A DNA stretch of 64,000 nucleotides from Nocardiopsis potens DSM 45234 (GTDB lineage: Bacteria > Actinomycetota > Actinomycetes > Streptosporangiales > Streptosporangiaceae). Under the pieces are notes generated by a model that had not been told where the DNA came from, did no database searches, and saw only the letters and a list, made by a program, of their open reading frames with translations. Numbering within the stretch: the stretch's first letter is position 1; every line of letters starts with the position of its first letter. Location: contig NZ_ANBB01000047.1 in NCBI RefSeq assembly GCF_000341105.1, positions 1 to 64,000 of the forward strand, in the 5' to 3' direction. Positions 1 to 9,098 of the stretch are shown here, one piece after another. The position numbers were made by a program, and so were the translations under genes.

Positions 1-26
1 CCGGTACTAATAGGCCGAGGGCTTGT
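1..26 (+). rRNA. 23S rRNA, 3' end (partial)
   Basis: The window opens inside the conserved 3' terminus of 23S rRNA: GGTACTAATAGGCCGAGG followed by GCTTG is the classic 23S tail of actinobacteria. Only the last ~25 bases are present. The 5S gene follows after ~90 bases, so this is the distal part of an rRNA operon on the plus strand. The exact 3' end is approximate. Confidence 0.9.
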
Positions 27-117
27 CCGCCGCAGATGCTGGGTGTTCGCGCACACTGTTTTTCCCCTGCCGGGGCTGGTTTGTCCGGCTGGTGGTGGGG
101 GTCCGCGGATCGTTTGG

Positions 118-236
118 TTTGCGGTGGTCATGGCGGGAGGGTCACACCCGGTCTCTTTTCGAACCCGGTCGTTAAGTCTCCCTGCGCCGATGGTACTGCC
201 TCCATGGTGGGGGTGGGAGAGTAGGTCGCCGCCGCA
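118..236 (+). rRNA. rrf: 5S ribosomal RNA
   Basis: A 5S rRNA is recognised by its conserved blocks: GCGGTGGTCATGGCG at the start, CGAACCCGGTCGTTAAG in the loop B/C region, GCGCCGATGGTACTG in loop E, and GGGAGAGTAGGTCGCCGCC near the 3' end, which pairs with the 5' strand. Length is ~119 nt, as expected. It closes the rRNA operon and is followed by a hairpin terminator. Both ends may be off by a few bases. Confidence 0.95.
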
Positions 237-252
237 TTTCTTTTTCTGGGTT

Positions 253-288
253 GGGCGGGGTTCTCTTCGGAGGGTCCCGCCTTTCCTT
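253..288 (+). terminator. Intrinsic terminator of the rRNA operon
   Basis: GGCGGG (254-259) pairs with CCCGCC (276-281), with a nested CTC-TTCG-GAG tetraloop hairpin between them and a T-rich tail (CTTTCCTT). It lies ~17 bases after 5S, the expected place for rRNA operon termination. Confidence 0.75.
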
Positions 289-474
289 GCGCGCTGGCTT
301 GTGAACATGTGAAAAACGTGATTCCGCCCGTAATCCGCCGACAGTGCGGTTCAATCGAAGGGGGTCTGACGCGGCGCCGGCAAGCGTGCTTTCAGGGGAC
401 GGTGTTTCCAAAGGAGCGCGGTCGCCGAGCCCGCGGGCAGAGAAGGAGAGGAAACGAAGAGGGGACGGGGGAGC

Positions 475-1311
475 ATGTTCAGATCGTGGCAGGAGGAACA
501 GGCCTGTCAGGCGGCCGCGAGTTCGGGGGACCCCGTGGCCATGACCGATCTCGCGCTCTGGCACGCCCAGGCGGGGCGGATGCAGGAGGCCGAGCAGTGG
601 CACCAGGCCTCGGCCGGTACCGGGCGTCCGCTCTCCATGACGCACTTCGGGGTCTTCCTCGCCAAGGCCGGCCGGATGCAGGAGGCGGAGTGGTGGCTGC
701 GCTCCTCCGCGACGGCCGGTGAGCCGCAGGCCATGTACAACCTGGGCCGTCTGCTCAACGACACCGGGCGAGTGCCCGAAGGGCGCGACTGGTACATCAG
801 AGCCGCCGGGAACGGGCACCGCGATGCTCAGTACAACCTGGGGAACGACCTCGCGGAGCAGCACCCTGAGGCCGCTGTGCAGTGGCTCCGCCAGGCCGCC
901 GACGCGGGGCATGTGCCGGCGATGTTCAACCTCTGCGTGGTGCTGAACGGACTGGGGCGCTACCAGGAGGGAGCCCCCTACCTCTGGCAGGCCGCGGAGG
1001 CCGGGCACCCGTCCGCGATGAACGCGGCCGCTCGCGACCTGCTGGACCGGCAGCGCTACCCGGAGGCCGAGCCGTGGCTGCGCCGGGCGGCGGACGCGGG
1101 CCTGCCCCCGGCCTTCCGGAACCTCGGCCGCCTGCTGAAGGAGACCGGCCGCGTCCAGGAGGCGGAGGGGTGGCTGCGCCGGGCCGCTGAGAGCGAGGAC
1201 ATCGAAGCGATCACCACCCTGATGGAGCTGCTCACCCAGACCGGGCGGAACGACGAGGCGACGCAGTGGCTGCAGTGGCTGGTGCAGAAGGGCTATGCCC
1301 GCCCGGCGTGA
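475..1311 (+). CDS. Sel1/TPR-repeat protein
   Basis: This 278-residue soluble protein is made almost wholly of ~36-residue alpha-helical repeats. The pattern is (M/V)QEAE-WWLR-AA-GxPxAMxNLGxLLxxTG, for example around residues 60-100, 180-215 and 215-255, and is typical of Sel1-like/tetratricopeptide solenoids that hold partner proteins. No signal peptide or membrane segment is seen. The ATG follows a G-rich ribosome site (AGAGGGG, ~10 bases upstream). It stands alone between the rRNA operon and the penicillin-binding protein gene, so context gives no partner. The repeat class is clear, but the function is unknown. Confidence 0.85.
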   Translation: MFRSWQEEQACQAAASSGDPVAMTDLALWHAQAGRMQEAEQWHQASAGTGRPLSMTHFGVFLAKAGRMQEAEWWLRSSATAGEPQAMYNLGRLLNDTGRVPEGRDWYIRAAGNGHRDAQYNLGNDLAEQHPEAAVQWLRQAADAGHVPAMFNLCVVLNGLGRYQEGAPYLWQAAEAGHPSAMNAAARDLLDRQRYPEAEPWLRRAADAGLPPAFRNLGRLLKETGRVQEAEGWLRRAAESEDIEAITTLMELLTQTGRNDEATQWLQWLVQKGYARPA

Positions 1312-2058
1312 AGTCGGCCGCCGCGCGATCTTTGAGGATTCCAAGAAAACCGCCGTGTGCGTCGAAGATGTCGAAGGCAGCGGGGGAGTAAAGGCCCTGC
1401 GGATTCCCGGTCGGGGTGGAGCCTTTGTGTTAGCGCCGCTGCGACCTGCTCTTTTATCGGAGGTTTACGGGTCGGGAGGGTGCGTCCGGTGCGCGGGGCC
1501 GTCCGCCGCCGAGAGGCGGTCCCTCGGAGGGGGCTCTCCGCCCCCGGGCGGCTCTCTGCGGGGCGCGGGGCGCCTCACGGTGCCGATGGCCGGCCATCGG
1601 GGCGGGCCCCTCCGGGGCCGGCTCCCTCGTGGGCGGCGGTCGTGTGCGGCCTGAGGTGGGGAAGCCGAGGTCGCGGGGCGCATGGCCGGGGCGGTGAACT
1701 TCCGGGCGTCCGGTATTCACGGCCGAGGGCGGTTGAAATCGAGACCTTTTCGTGACGATCGATCCCCATCGGTCTCTTGGGGGTCCGCCGGGAGGTGAAC
1801 GGCTGCAAGACGGTCACGCGGGGTGGCCGAGAAGGCGGAAGGAGTGGGCGCCGGTCACCCGGTGTACGGGAATACGTGCACGTCGAGTCGCGAAATAAGA
1901 GTCCTGTAAGAATCGGCTGAAGGGCATTCCCCAGGACATGGGGGGTCGGCGGGGGCGGGTATCGTATGTGAGGGGTTTTCGGCGATCTCTCCCGCAGCGC
2001 CGTTCCCCGCCTGAGATTTCTGCTGAACCGATTCGGCCCGCGTCTGCGTCTTGTACGG
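1312..2058. other. Intergenic region, no gene seen
   Basis: About 750 bases without a convincing gene; the ORFs here have poor codon structure. It contains a perfect 18-bp palindrome CCGATGGCCGGCCATCGG (1583-1600) within G/C-rich hairpins, and must hold the promoter of the downstream penicillin-binding protein gene. No tRNA, riboswitch or clear -10/-35 pair was recognised. Confidence 0.5.
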
Positions 2059-5000
2059 ATGCAGTCGCACGGTGGGGGATCGAGGATTCCAGGGGGCCTC
2101 CAACTGAGTGACAGCACCTATGGCGACGGTGACGAGCAGGAACCGCGCCGAGACGCCGACTTGCCAGAGAAGCCGGAGAAGAAGGACGAGGCTGCAGCCG
2201 GTGCCGAGGAGGTGACCGGCGCTTCCGAAGCCTCCGAGAGCGACGCTGATGCCTCCCCCGAGGACATCAGACCCTCGGACCCTTCGGACGCCGACTCCCC
2301 GGCGGACGAGGAACGGGAAGCGGACCCCGCGGCCGGGGCCGCCGCCGAGAAGACCGATGAGCGGACCGCGGAATCGGACGGCGACGGGGACCGGCCCGAG
2401 GCTGTGGCCGAAATCTCGGATTCCGATTCCGCGGAAAAGGACTCTGCGGCCGCCGACGATTCCCAGGAGGCCGCGCAGGAGTCGCTGAGCGCCTTCAAGG
2501 ACAGCGGCAGCTTCTTCCGCGACCGGGTCGCGCAGACCCTCGCGGAGCAGGGCTACGACCTCCGGAAGGACGGCACCTGGGGGGCGGACTCCGAATCCGG
2601 CTCCGAGGCCGCTGCGGAGGACGGGGACGCGGACGCGGCGCAGGGCTCCGCGGACGGCGCCGAGGCGCCCGGGGACGCCGGGGCCGAGAAGCCGGAGGCC
2701 GACGCTCCGGCCCTTGACGACTCCGCGGACGACTCCGGTGACGAGGGCGGCGAGAGCGCCGCCCGGAGCGCCGGTGCCGCCGAGGAGGAGAGCGCCTCCC
2801 CGGACCAGGGCCCCATCGAAGAGGACCGGCCGGCCGGGGGGAAGGCCGAGGACTCTGCGGACGAGGGGCCGGCGACGGCGGCGTTCGCTCCGGTCTTCGA
2901 CGACGATGACGAGGACGGGGGCGGTGCCGCCGGAAGCGGTGCCGGTTCCGAGGCCGGGGCCGGTAAGGCCGACGGCGCGGACGCCCCCTCCCGGACCGAA
3001 GACGCCGCCGAGACCGAGGACGAGGGGCCGGCGACGGCCGCGTTCGCTCCGGTCTTCGACGACGATGACGAGGGCGAGGACGGCGCCGAGAGCACCGCAC
3101 GCCAGGAGAAGGCCGGAGAGCGGCCCGCCGACGGGAGCACCGCCGACGGGGACGCCGCCTCCGAGGCTCCGGCGACCGCGGCGTTCGTGCCGGTCTTCGC
3201 CGACGACGAGGACGGGGACGGTGCCGCCGGGCGCGGCGCCGGTTCCGAGGACGGTGCCGGTTCCGAGGACGGTGCCGGTAAGGCCGACGGCGCGGACGCC
3301 CCCTCCCGGACCGAAGACGCCGAAGACGCCACCGCGGCGCTTCCCTCCGCACCGGCCGGGGACGGCGCGGGGCAGGGCGGGGAGCAGCCCGAAGGGGCGC
3401 GCCCCGGCTTCGCGGCCCCCGCGGCCGGGGCCGTGGGAGCGGGCGCGGCCGCAGGCGCGGGCGCATCCGCTGCGGGGTCCGTCCCGCCGGCGGCTCCGTC
3501 GCCTGCTCCGGCGTCGGCCGCCGCGGCCGAGGGCCCGGTGAGCGGGGCGCGCAACATCCTGCGCGCCAAGCGGCCGGGGAAGGCCTTCGGCGGCAAGAAG
3601 GGCAAGGGCGAGAACGAGGGCACCGCGCTCGCCGGGGCCGGCGGGCCGGGCGGCCCGAAGGGGCCCGGCAAGAAGGGCAAGGGCAAGAAGGGCGCCAAGC
3701 CCAAGAAGCCGCTGTGGTTCCGGATCGTCCGGGCCTCCCTGATCGCGCTCCTGGCCATGCTGGGGCTGGGGGTCGCCGGGTTCGCCATCGCCTACGCGGT
3801 GTTCGAGGTGCCCACCAGCGCCAAGGCGGAGGCCACCGACCAGGGCTCGGTCTTCTACTACTCCGACGGCAAGACGAAGTTCGCCGAGCGAGGGGTGGAC
3901 CGGGAGCGGGTCGACTACGAGCAGATCCCGGAGCAGGTCCAGGAGGCGGTCATCTCCGCCGAGGACCGCGGCTTCTGGGAGGAGCCGGGCGTCTCGCTCA
4001 CCGGCACGCTGCGCGCCGCGCTCTCCACCTTCACCGGGCAGCAGGTGCAGGGCGGCTCCACCATCACCCAGCAGATGGTCCGCAACTACTACGAGGGCGT
4101 CAGCAAGGACCAGACGATCTCCCGGAAGCTCCAGGAGATCATCATCGCCCTCAAGGTGGACCAGTCCAAGGACAAGCAGTGGGTGATGGAGCAGTACCTG
4201 AACAGCATCTACTTCGGCCGCCAGGCGTACGGCATCCAGGCCGCCGCGCAGGCCTACTACCACAAGGACGTCGGTGAGCTGGACGTCGCCGAGTCCGCGT
4301 TCCTGGCCGCGGCGATCCAGCAGCCCACCAAGTTCGGCATGGCGGACAGCGACACCACTCCGGAGATGGAGACCCGCTGGCGCTACGTCGTCAACGGCAT
4401 GGTGGAAGAAGAGCTGATCACGAAGGCGGAGGCCGACGAGCTGGAGTTCCCCAAGCCGGAGAAGGAGACCCCCGGCGAGGGCCTCGGCGGGTTCACCGGC
4501 TACATGTGGCAGCAGGCGATGAGCGAGATGGACCGCCTGGGCTACAGCGAGGACAACGTCAACCGGGGCGGCTACAAGATCGTCACCTCGTTCGACAAGG
4601 ACCTCATGGAGGCGGCCAAGGCGGCGGTCGAGGAGAACGTCGACGTGGACAACCTCCCCGAGGGGGTCCAGGCCGGGCTGACCGCGATCGACCCGGCGAC
4701 CGGCGAGGTCGTGGCGTTCTACGGCGGCAAGGACTTCAACGAGAACCAGTACGACAGCGCGTTCCGCGGGGCCGCGCAGTCCGGTTCGGCGTTCAAGCCG
4801 TACGTGCTGGCCGCGGCGCTGGAGAGCGGCAAGAGCCTGAACACCATCGTCGACGGCAGCAACGGCCAGACCTTCAACGGGTCGGTGGTGAACAACGCCG
4901 ACCGCTCCGGCGGCCCGATGAACCTCATCGAGGCGACCCGGCGCTCCAGCAACACCGGCTACATCAACCTGGCGCTGGAGACCGGCCTGGACAACGTCGT

Positions 5001-5805
5001 GGACATGGCGCACGCCGCCGGCATCCCCGACGACAAGATCACCGAGGAGCAGGCGGCCGCGCCCACGCTGGCGCTGGGCGTGTCCGACGTGAGCGCGGTG
5101 GACCAGGCCGCCGGCTACGCCACCTTCGCCAACGGCGGCGTGCACATCGAGCCGCACGTGATCCGGGAGATCGTCAACCAGGACGGCGAGAACGAGCGGG
5201 AGAAGCCCAAGGAGACCCGGGCGATGAAGGAGGGCGTCGCCAACGACGTCACCTACGCGCTGGAGCGGGTGGTCAGCTCCGGTACCGGGCGCTCCGCGAA
5301 CCTGCCGGACGGCCGCCCGGTGGCCGGCAAGACCGGTACCACCGACAGCAGCGTGGCCGCCTGGTTCGCCGGCTACACCCCGCAGATGTCCACCGCGGTC
5401 GGCGTGTACAACGGCAACAACCAGCCGTTCAGCATGCCGGGCTACGGGTCGCTGTCCGGCGGTACGCTCCCGGCGACGATCTGGCGGAGCTTCATGGCCA
5501 AGGCCATGGAGGGCGTCGAGCCGGAGAGCTTCCCCGGGCCCAGCTACGGCGGGGAGACGGAGAACTTCGCGCCGGACGTCCCGGCGGAGGACCCGTCGAC
5601 CCAGGTGCCCGACGACGGTCTGGGCGAGGTGCCGCCGCAGGAGGAGGTGCCGCCGCCGGCGACGGAGAACCCGCCGGTGCCCGAGCAGCCGGAGGTTCCC
5701 GAGGTGCCGGAGGGTCCGGGGACCGAGGAGCCGGGGACCGGCGGCCCGGGGATCCCGGAGAACCCGGACGGCGAGCAACCGCCGCCCACAGAGGGCGGGG
5801 GCTGA
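2059..5805 (+). CDS. Class A penicillin-binding protein (GT51 plus transpeptidase) with long acidic N-terminus
   Basis: A bifunctional peptidoglycan synthase that polymerises glycan strands and cross-links stem peptides outside the membrane. Residues ~1-500 are an Ala/Glu/Asp-rich cytoplasmic region with three copies of a PATAAF-PVF-acidic motif. A Lys-rich stretch and one membrane helix follow (~557-583). The GT51 domain carries catalytic Glu635 (EDRGF) and GGSTITQQ at 665-672. The transpeptidase has SAFK (Ser910, Lys913), SSN (963-965) and KTGT (1091-1094). The C-terminus is Pro/Glu-rich. At 1248 residues it is ~500 longer than usual because of the N-terminus. The ATG at 2059 lacks a good ribosome site; a CTG at 2104 has AGGGGG seven bases upstream and may be the true start. 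Confidence 0.93.
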   Translation: MQSHGGGSRIPGGLQLSDSTYGDGDEQEPRRDADLPEKPEKKDEAAAGAEEVTGASEASESDADASPEDIRPSDPSDADSPADEEREADPAAGAAAEKTDERTAESDGDGDRPEAVAEISDSDSAEKDSAAADDSQEAAQESLSAFKDSGSFFRDRVAQTLAEQGYDLRKDGTWGADSESGSEAAAEDGDADAAQGSADGAEAPGDAGAEKPEADAPALDDSADDSGDEGGESAARSAGAAEEESASPDQGPIEEDRPAGGKAEDSADEGPATAAFAPVFDDDDEDGGGAAGSGAGSEAGAGKADGADAPSRTEDAAETEDEGPATAAFAPVFDDDDEGEDGAESTARQEKAGERPADGSTADGDAASEAPATAAFVPVFADDEDGDGAAGRGAGSEDGAGSEDGAGKADGADAPSRTEDAEDATAALPSAPAGDGAGQGGEQPEGARPGFAAPAAGAVGAGAAAGAGASAAGSVPPAAPSPAPASAAAAEGPVSGARNILRAKRPGKAFGGKKGKGENEGTALAGAGGPGGPKGPGKKGKGKKGAKPKKPLWFRIVRASLIALLAMLGLGVAGFAIAYAVFEVPTSAKAEATDQGSVFYYSDGKTKFAERGVDRERVDYEQIPEQVQEAVISAEDRGFWEEPGVSLTGTLRAALSTFTGQQVQGGSTITQQMVRNYYEGVSKDQTISRKLQEIIIALKVDQSKDKQWVMEQYLNSIYFGRQAYGIQAAAQAYYHKDVGELDVAESAFLAAAIQQPTKFGMADSDTTPEMETRWRYVVNGMVEEELITKAEADELEFPKPEKETPGEGLGGFTGYMWQQAMSEMDRLGYSEDNVNRGGYKIVTSFDKDLMEAAKAAVEENVDVDNLPEGVQAGLTAIDPATGEVVAFYGGKDFNENQYDSAFRGAAQSGSAFKPYVLAAALESGKSLNTIVDGSNGQTFNGSVVNNADRSGGPMNLIEATRRSSNTGYINLALETGLDNVVDMAHAAGIPDDKITEEQAAAPTLALGVSDVSAVDQAAGYATFANGGVHIEPHVIREIVNQDGENEREKPKETRAMKEGVANDVTYALERVVSSGTGRSANLPDGRPVAGKTGTTDSSVAAWFAGYTPQMSTAVGVYNGNNQPFSMPGYGSLSGGTLPATIWRSFMAKAMEGVEPESFPGPSYGGETENFAPDVPAEDPSTQVPDDGLGEVPPQEEVPPPATENPPVPEQPEVPEVPEGPGTEEPGTGGPGIPENPDGEQPPPTEGGG

Positions 5806-5827
5806 CCGGCGGCCCCGAGCGAGTGAA

Positions 5828-5860
5828 GAGCGGCCGCGCCCGAGGAGGGCGCGGCCGCTC
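5828..5860 (+). terminator. Terminator hairpin after the penicillin-binding protein gene
   Basis: A perfect 14-bp inverted repeat, GAGCGGCCGCGCCC (5828-5841) and its complement (5847-5860), encloses a 5-base loop and is followed by a pyrimidine-rich stretch (TCGTCTTCTCCTTCTCC). It lies between convergent genes and could serve both. Confidence 0.8.
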
Positions 5861-5991
5861 TCGTCTTCTCCTTCTCCGGCCGCCCGGAGCGGCGCCCAGG
5901 GCGTCGATCTCGGCGGCGTGGGGGATCGGAGCGCTCCGGTCCCCCGCGCATGGTCAAGGTCGACGGGGCGGGCGCCCGGGGCGCCCCGGGG

Positions 5992-7020
5992 TCAGCCGCA
6001 GCCGGGCGGGTCGGTGAAGACCTTCGCGCCGGGGGTGGCCCCGGAGAGCGCGTCGGCGGCGAGGATGACCGCGGCAGCGGTCCAGGTGCTCCGCTCCACC
6101 GGCCAGCGCACCCGCTCGGCGAACTGGTAGCCGGTCCAGTAGGCGCCGTCGTCGGGGTCGCGCAGGTGGGAGATGCTGCCGAGGAGTTCGGCGCCGAGGT
6201 CCACCTCGCCCATCGAGGCCAGCGCCAGGACCAGCTCGGAGGTCTCCGCGCCGGTGACCCACGGCTGGTCGCTCACGCAGCGGATGCCCAGCCCGGGGAC
6301 GACGAAGGCGTCCCAGCGCTCCTTGATCCGCTCCCGGGCGGCCTGGCCGCGGACCGCGCCGCCGAGGATCGGGTAGAACCAGTCCATGGAGAACCGGCCG
6401 CGGTCGGCGAACACGTCCTCCCGCTCGTTGATCAGCACGGCCAGCCGGTCGGCGGCCGCGGTCCACTCGGGGTCCCCGCCGCCGAGGCGCGCACCGAGCT
6501 CGGCGGCGCAGCGCAGGCCGTGGTGGATGCTGGAGCAGACGGTGAGCAGGGCGTGGTCGCCGGGGGCGCCGTCCGGGTCGCGGGCCCAGAGGAACTCGCC
6601 GCGCTCGGTGCGCAGCCCCATCACGAAGCCGATCCCGGCGCGCACCGTCGGCCAGATCTCGCGGGCGAACGCCTCGTCGCCGGTGACCAGCAGGTGGTGC
6701 AGGAGCCCGACCGCGGGATAGGCGGCGTGGTTGGCCTCGCGGAGCGGCTGGACGACCCGGGACTGGCGCAGCTTGGCCGGCCAGGAGCCGTCCGGGTACT
6801 GGGCGGTGGCCAGCCAGGAGTAGGCGCGGCGGGCCGCCTCGGTGTGGCCGGTGGCGGTGAGCGCCATGGCGCACTCCACGTGGTCCCAGACGTCCAGGTG
6901 GCCGCCGGGGAACCAGGGGATGCCGCCGTCGGCCTCCTGGGCGGACAGCAGGTAGCCGGCGGAGCGGGCCGCCTCGTCCGCGCCGAGTACTCCGGGGACC
7001 TCCGGGAGCGCCGGGCTCAC
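5992..7020 (-). CDS. Alpha/alpha-toroid prenyltransferase-like protein
   Basis: A 342-residue soluble protein with repeats typical of alpha/alpha-toroid enzymes (prenyltransferase/squalene-cyclase-like or six-hairpin glycosidase-like): QEADGGIPWFPGG near the N-terminus and QYPDGSWPAK about 45 residues later, then WDH and WVTGAETSELVLAL segments. I see no DxDD cyclase motif, so catalysis cannot be assigned. The GTG start at 7020 overlaps the methyltransferase stop (GTGA), implying translational coupling as the third gene of an operon with a GT4 glycosyltransferase and a methyltransferase. The trio suggests modification of a glycosylated lipid, but that is inference. Confidence 0.75.
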   Translation of the reverse strand: MSPALPEVPGVLGADEAARSAGYLLSAQEADGGIPWFPGGHLDVWDHVECAMALTATGHTEAARRAYSWLATAQYPDGSWPAKLRQSRVVQPLREANHAAYPAVGLLHHLLVTGDEAFAREIWPTVRAGIGFVMGLRTERGEFLWARDPDGAPGDHALLTVCSSIHHGLRCAAELGARLGGGDPEWTAAADRLAVLINEREDVFADRGRFSMDWFYPILGGAVRGQAARERIKERWDAFVVPGLGIRCVSDQPWVTGAETSELVLALASMGEVDLGAELLGSISHLRDPDDGAYWTGYQFAERVRWPVERSTWTAAAVILAADALSGATPGAKVFTDPPGCG

Positions 7021-7748
7021 CCGCCGTCCCGGGGGGGCAGGGGCTTGCGCACGTAGACCACGACGCTCTTGCCGATGACCGGGTCGAGCAGGCGCTCGGC
7101 GATCCGGGTGGTGCGGGGCGCCTTGAGGATGTCCCAGACCAGCATCCGGTGGTAGGCCTTGACCAGCGGGTGCCGATCGTCGTCGGTGCCGACGGCGCAC
7201 TTGATCCACCAGTAGGGGGCGTGCAGGGCGTGCGCGTGGTGGTGCGGGCCGATCTCGAACCCGGTGGCCTTGAGCTTGGCCTCCAGTTCGGCGCGGGTGT
7301 AGATGCGGATGTGCCCGCCCTCGACGGTGTGGTACTCCTCGGACAGCGCCCAGCACACCCGCTCCGGCAGCCAGCTGGGCACGGTGACCGCGGCGATGCC
7401 GCCGGGCCGCAGCACCCGGTAGAGCTCGGCCATGCCGGCGGTGTCGTGCGGCAGGTGCTCGAAGATCTCCGAGGCGATGACCCGGTCGAAGTGGCCGTCG
7501 TCGAAGGGCATGGCGAGGGCGTCGCCCTTGACGGTCTCGGCGGTGGCGCCCTCCGGCCCCTCGCCCTCGGCGCGCATCGCGGCGAACATCGCGGAGACGT
7601 CGGCCAGGTCGTTCTCGTTCTGGTCGAACGCGGTGATGTCGGCGCCGCGCCGGTAGACCTCGAAGGCGTGCCGGCCGCCGCCGCAGCCGAGGTCCAGCAC
7701 CCGGTCGCCCGGACCGACGGGGAACAGGGAGAAGTCGACGGTGATCAG
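7017..7748 (-). CDS. Class I SAM-dependent methyltransferase (CTG start)
   Basis: A 243-residue methyltransferase with the Rossmann-fold SAM motif VLDLGCGGGRHAFE near residue 15, an acidic ribose-contact residue (TAFDQNE), motif II (GDALAMPFDDGHFDRVIASE) and post-II LYRVLRPGG. The substrate is unknown. The upstream GT4 gene stops at TGA (7747-7745); an AAGGAG ribosome site lies six bases before a CTG at 7748, and no ATG, GTG or TTG is near the conserved N-terminus (ITVDFSLFPVGPG). CTG is therefore the most likely start, overlapping the previous stop as CTGA. The stop overlaps the next gene by four bases. It is the middle gene of the glycosyltransferase-methyltransferase-toroid operon. Confidence 0.88.
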   Translation of the reverse strand: MITVDFSLFPVGPGDRVLDLGCGGGRHAFEVYRRGADITAFDQNENDLADVSAMFAAMRAEGEGPEGATAETVKGDALAMPFDDGHFDRVIASEIFEHLPHDTAGMAELYRVLRPGGIAAVTVPSWLPERVCWALSEEYHTVEGGHIRIYTRAELEAKLKATGFEIGPHHHAHALHAPYWWIKCAVGTDDDRHPLVKAYHRMLVWDILKAPRTTRIAERLLDPVIGKSVVVYVRKPLPPRDGG

Positions 7749-9013
7749 TGCGGGCTCCTTATGGTCGTTGCGTAGTGCCGTGCGGTGGCCTCGGCGACGG
7801 CGCGCCAGGTGAACCGCTCCTGGACGCGCTTCCAGGCGGCGGCGCCCATCCGCTCCCGCTCGGCGGGGTCGTCCAGCAGCGCGGCGATCTCGGCGGCGAG
7901 CTCCTCGGGGTCGCCGGGGGCGACCAGGCGACCGGCCTCGCCGTCGGTGCCGACCACCTCGGGGATGGCGCCGGCGCGGCTGGCGACGAGCGGGGTGCCG
8001 CAGGCCATGGCCTCCACCGCGGGCAGTGAGAACCCCTCGTAGAAGGAGGGGACGACGGCGACCTCGGCGCCGGCGACCAGCCGGCCCAGCTCGGCGTCGT
8101 CGATGCCGCTGACGAACTCCACCCGGTCGCGCAGCGAGAGCTCGTCGACGAGGGAGTCGGTGGGGCCGCCGGGCTTGGGGCGGCTGACGATGGTCAGCGA
8201 CACGTCGCGCTCGGTGGCGAGCTTCGCGGCGGCGCGCAGCAGGGTGGCGACGCCCTTGAGCGGGCTGTCCGCGCTGGCCACGCAGACGATGCGGCCGGGG
8301 GTGCGGGGTTCGCCGGGGCGGGGGTGGAAGTGCCGGGTGTCGACGCCGAGGGGGACCACGGCGGTGCGGTCGCGGCGCACGCCGAACTCGCGGACGATGT
8401 CGTCGGCGGAGGACTGCGAGGGCACCAGGATCGGGTCGAGGCGGCGGGCGACCCGGCCCTGCATGGTGACGAAGCCGTACCAGCGGCGCTTGGAGAGGCG
8501 CTGCCAGCCCTCGGCCTCGGACAGCTCGATCCGGCGGTCCACGGTGATCGGGTGGTGGATGGTGGTGACCAGGGGCAGGCCGGCGTTCTTCAGGCCGAGC
8601 TGGCCGTAGCCGAGGGTCTGGTTGTCGTGCACCACGTCGAACTCGCCGGCGCGGCGGCGCAGCTCGCGCAGGGCGCGCAGGGAGAAGGTGAGGGGCTCGG
8701 GGAAGCCCGCGGTCCACATGGTGCCGACTTCGAGGACGTCGATCCAGTCGCGCCACTCGCGCATCGGCGGGGCCTTGAACGGGTCGGCGTCGTTGTACAG
8801 GTCGAGGCTGGGGACCTTCTCCAGGATGACGCCGGGGTCGAGTTCGGGGTAGGGCTGGCCGGAGAAGACGGTGACACGGTGCCCCAGAGCGGCGAGCTCG
8901 CGGGACAGGTGCCGGATGTAGACGCCCTGCCCGCCGCAGTGGGGCTTGCTGCGGTAGGAGAGCAGCGCGACGCGCATCGGCGGCGGGGCGGGGGACGGCG
9001 GCGGTTTCGGCAT
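7745..9013 (-). CDS. GT4-family glycosyltransferase
   Basis: A 422-residue GT-B glycosyltransferase of the PimA/PimB type. The N-terminal domain has RVALLSYRSKPHCGGQGVYI, the acceptor-side glycine loop. The C-terminal domain has the nucleotide-sugar signature EGFSLPAVEAMACGTPLVAS (E-x7-E). It transfers a sugar from a nucleotide donor, probably in the cytoplasm at the membrane face; the acceptor is unknown. A second possible start is the ATG at 8977, which removes a Pro-rich 12-residue leader. It is the first gene of a three-gene overlapping minus-strand operon. Confidence 0.88.
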   Translation of the reverse strand: MPKPPPSPAPPPMRVALLSYRSKPHCGGQGVYIRHLSRELAALGHRVTVFSGQPYPELDPGVILEKVPSLDLYNDADPFKAPPMREWRDWIDVLEVGTMWTAGFPEPLTFSLRALRELRRRAGEFDVVHDNQTLGYGQLGLKNAGLPLVTTIHHPITVDRRIELSEAEGWQRLSKRRWYGFVTMQGRVARRLDPILVPSQSSADDIVREFGVRRDRTAVVPLGVDTRHFHPRPGEPRTPGRIVCVASADSPLKGVATLLRAAAKLATERDVSLTIVSRPKPGGPTDSLVDELSLRDRVEFVSGIDDAELGRLVAGAEVAVVPSFYEGFSLPAVEAMACGTPLVASRAGAIPEVVGTDGEAGRLVAPGDPEELAAEIAALLDDPAERERMGAAAWKRVQERFTWRAVAEATARHYATTIRSPH

Positions 9014-9098
9014 ATGTCTGACCCATCGGCGAGCGGTGGAGCGACCGGAAGTTACTCGGCAGTTTAGTGCGGGGTTCCGGTAGTGGATCCTAGGCCGC

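Noticed and set aside
1855-5778. 1307-codon open frame antisense to the penicillin-binding protein gene
   Set aside because: It is a shadow of the GC-rich PBP gene; its Leu/Arg/Gly-rich sequence has no domain, while the plus strand has full catalytic motifs.
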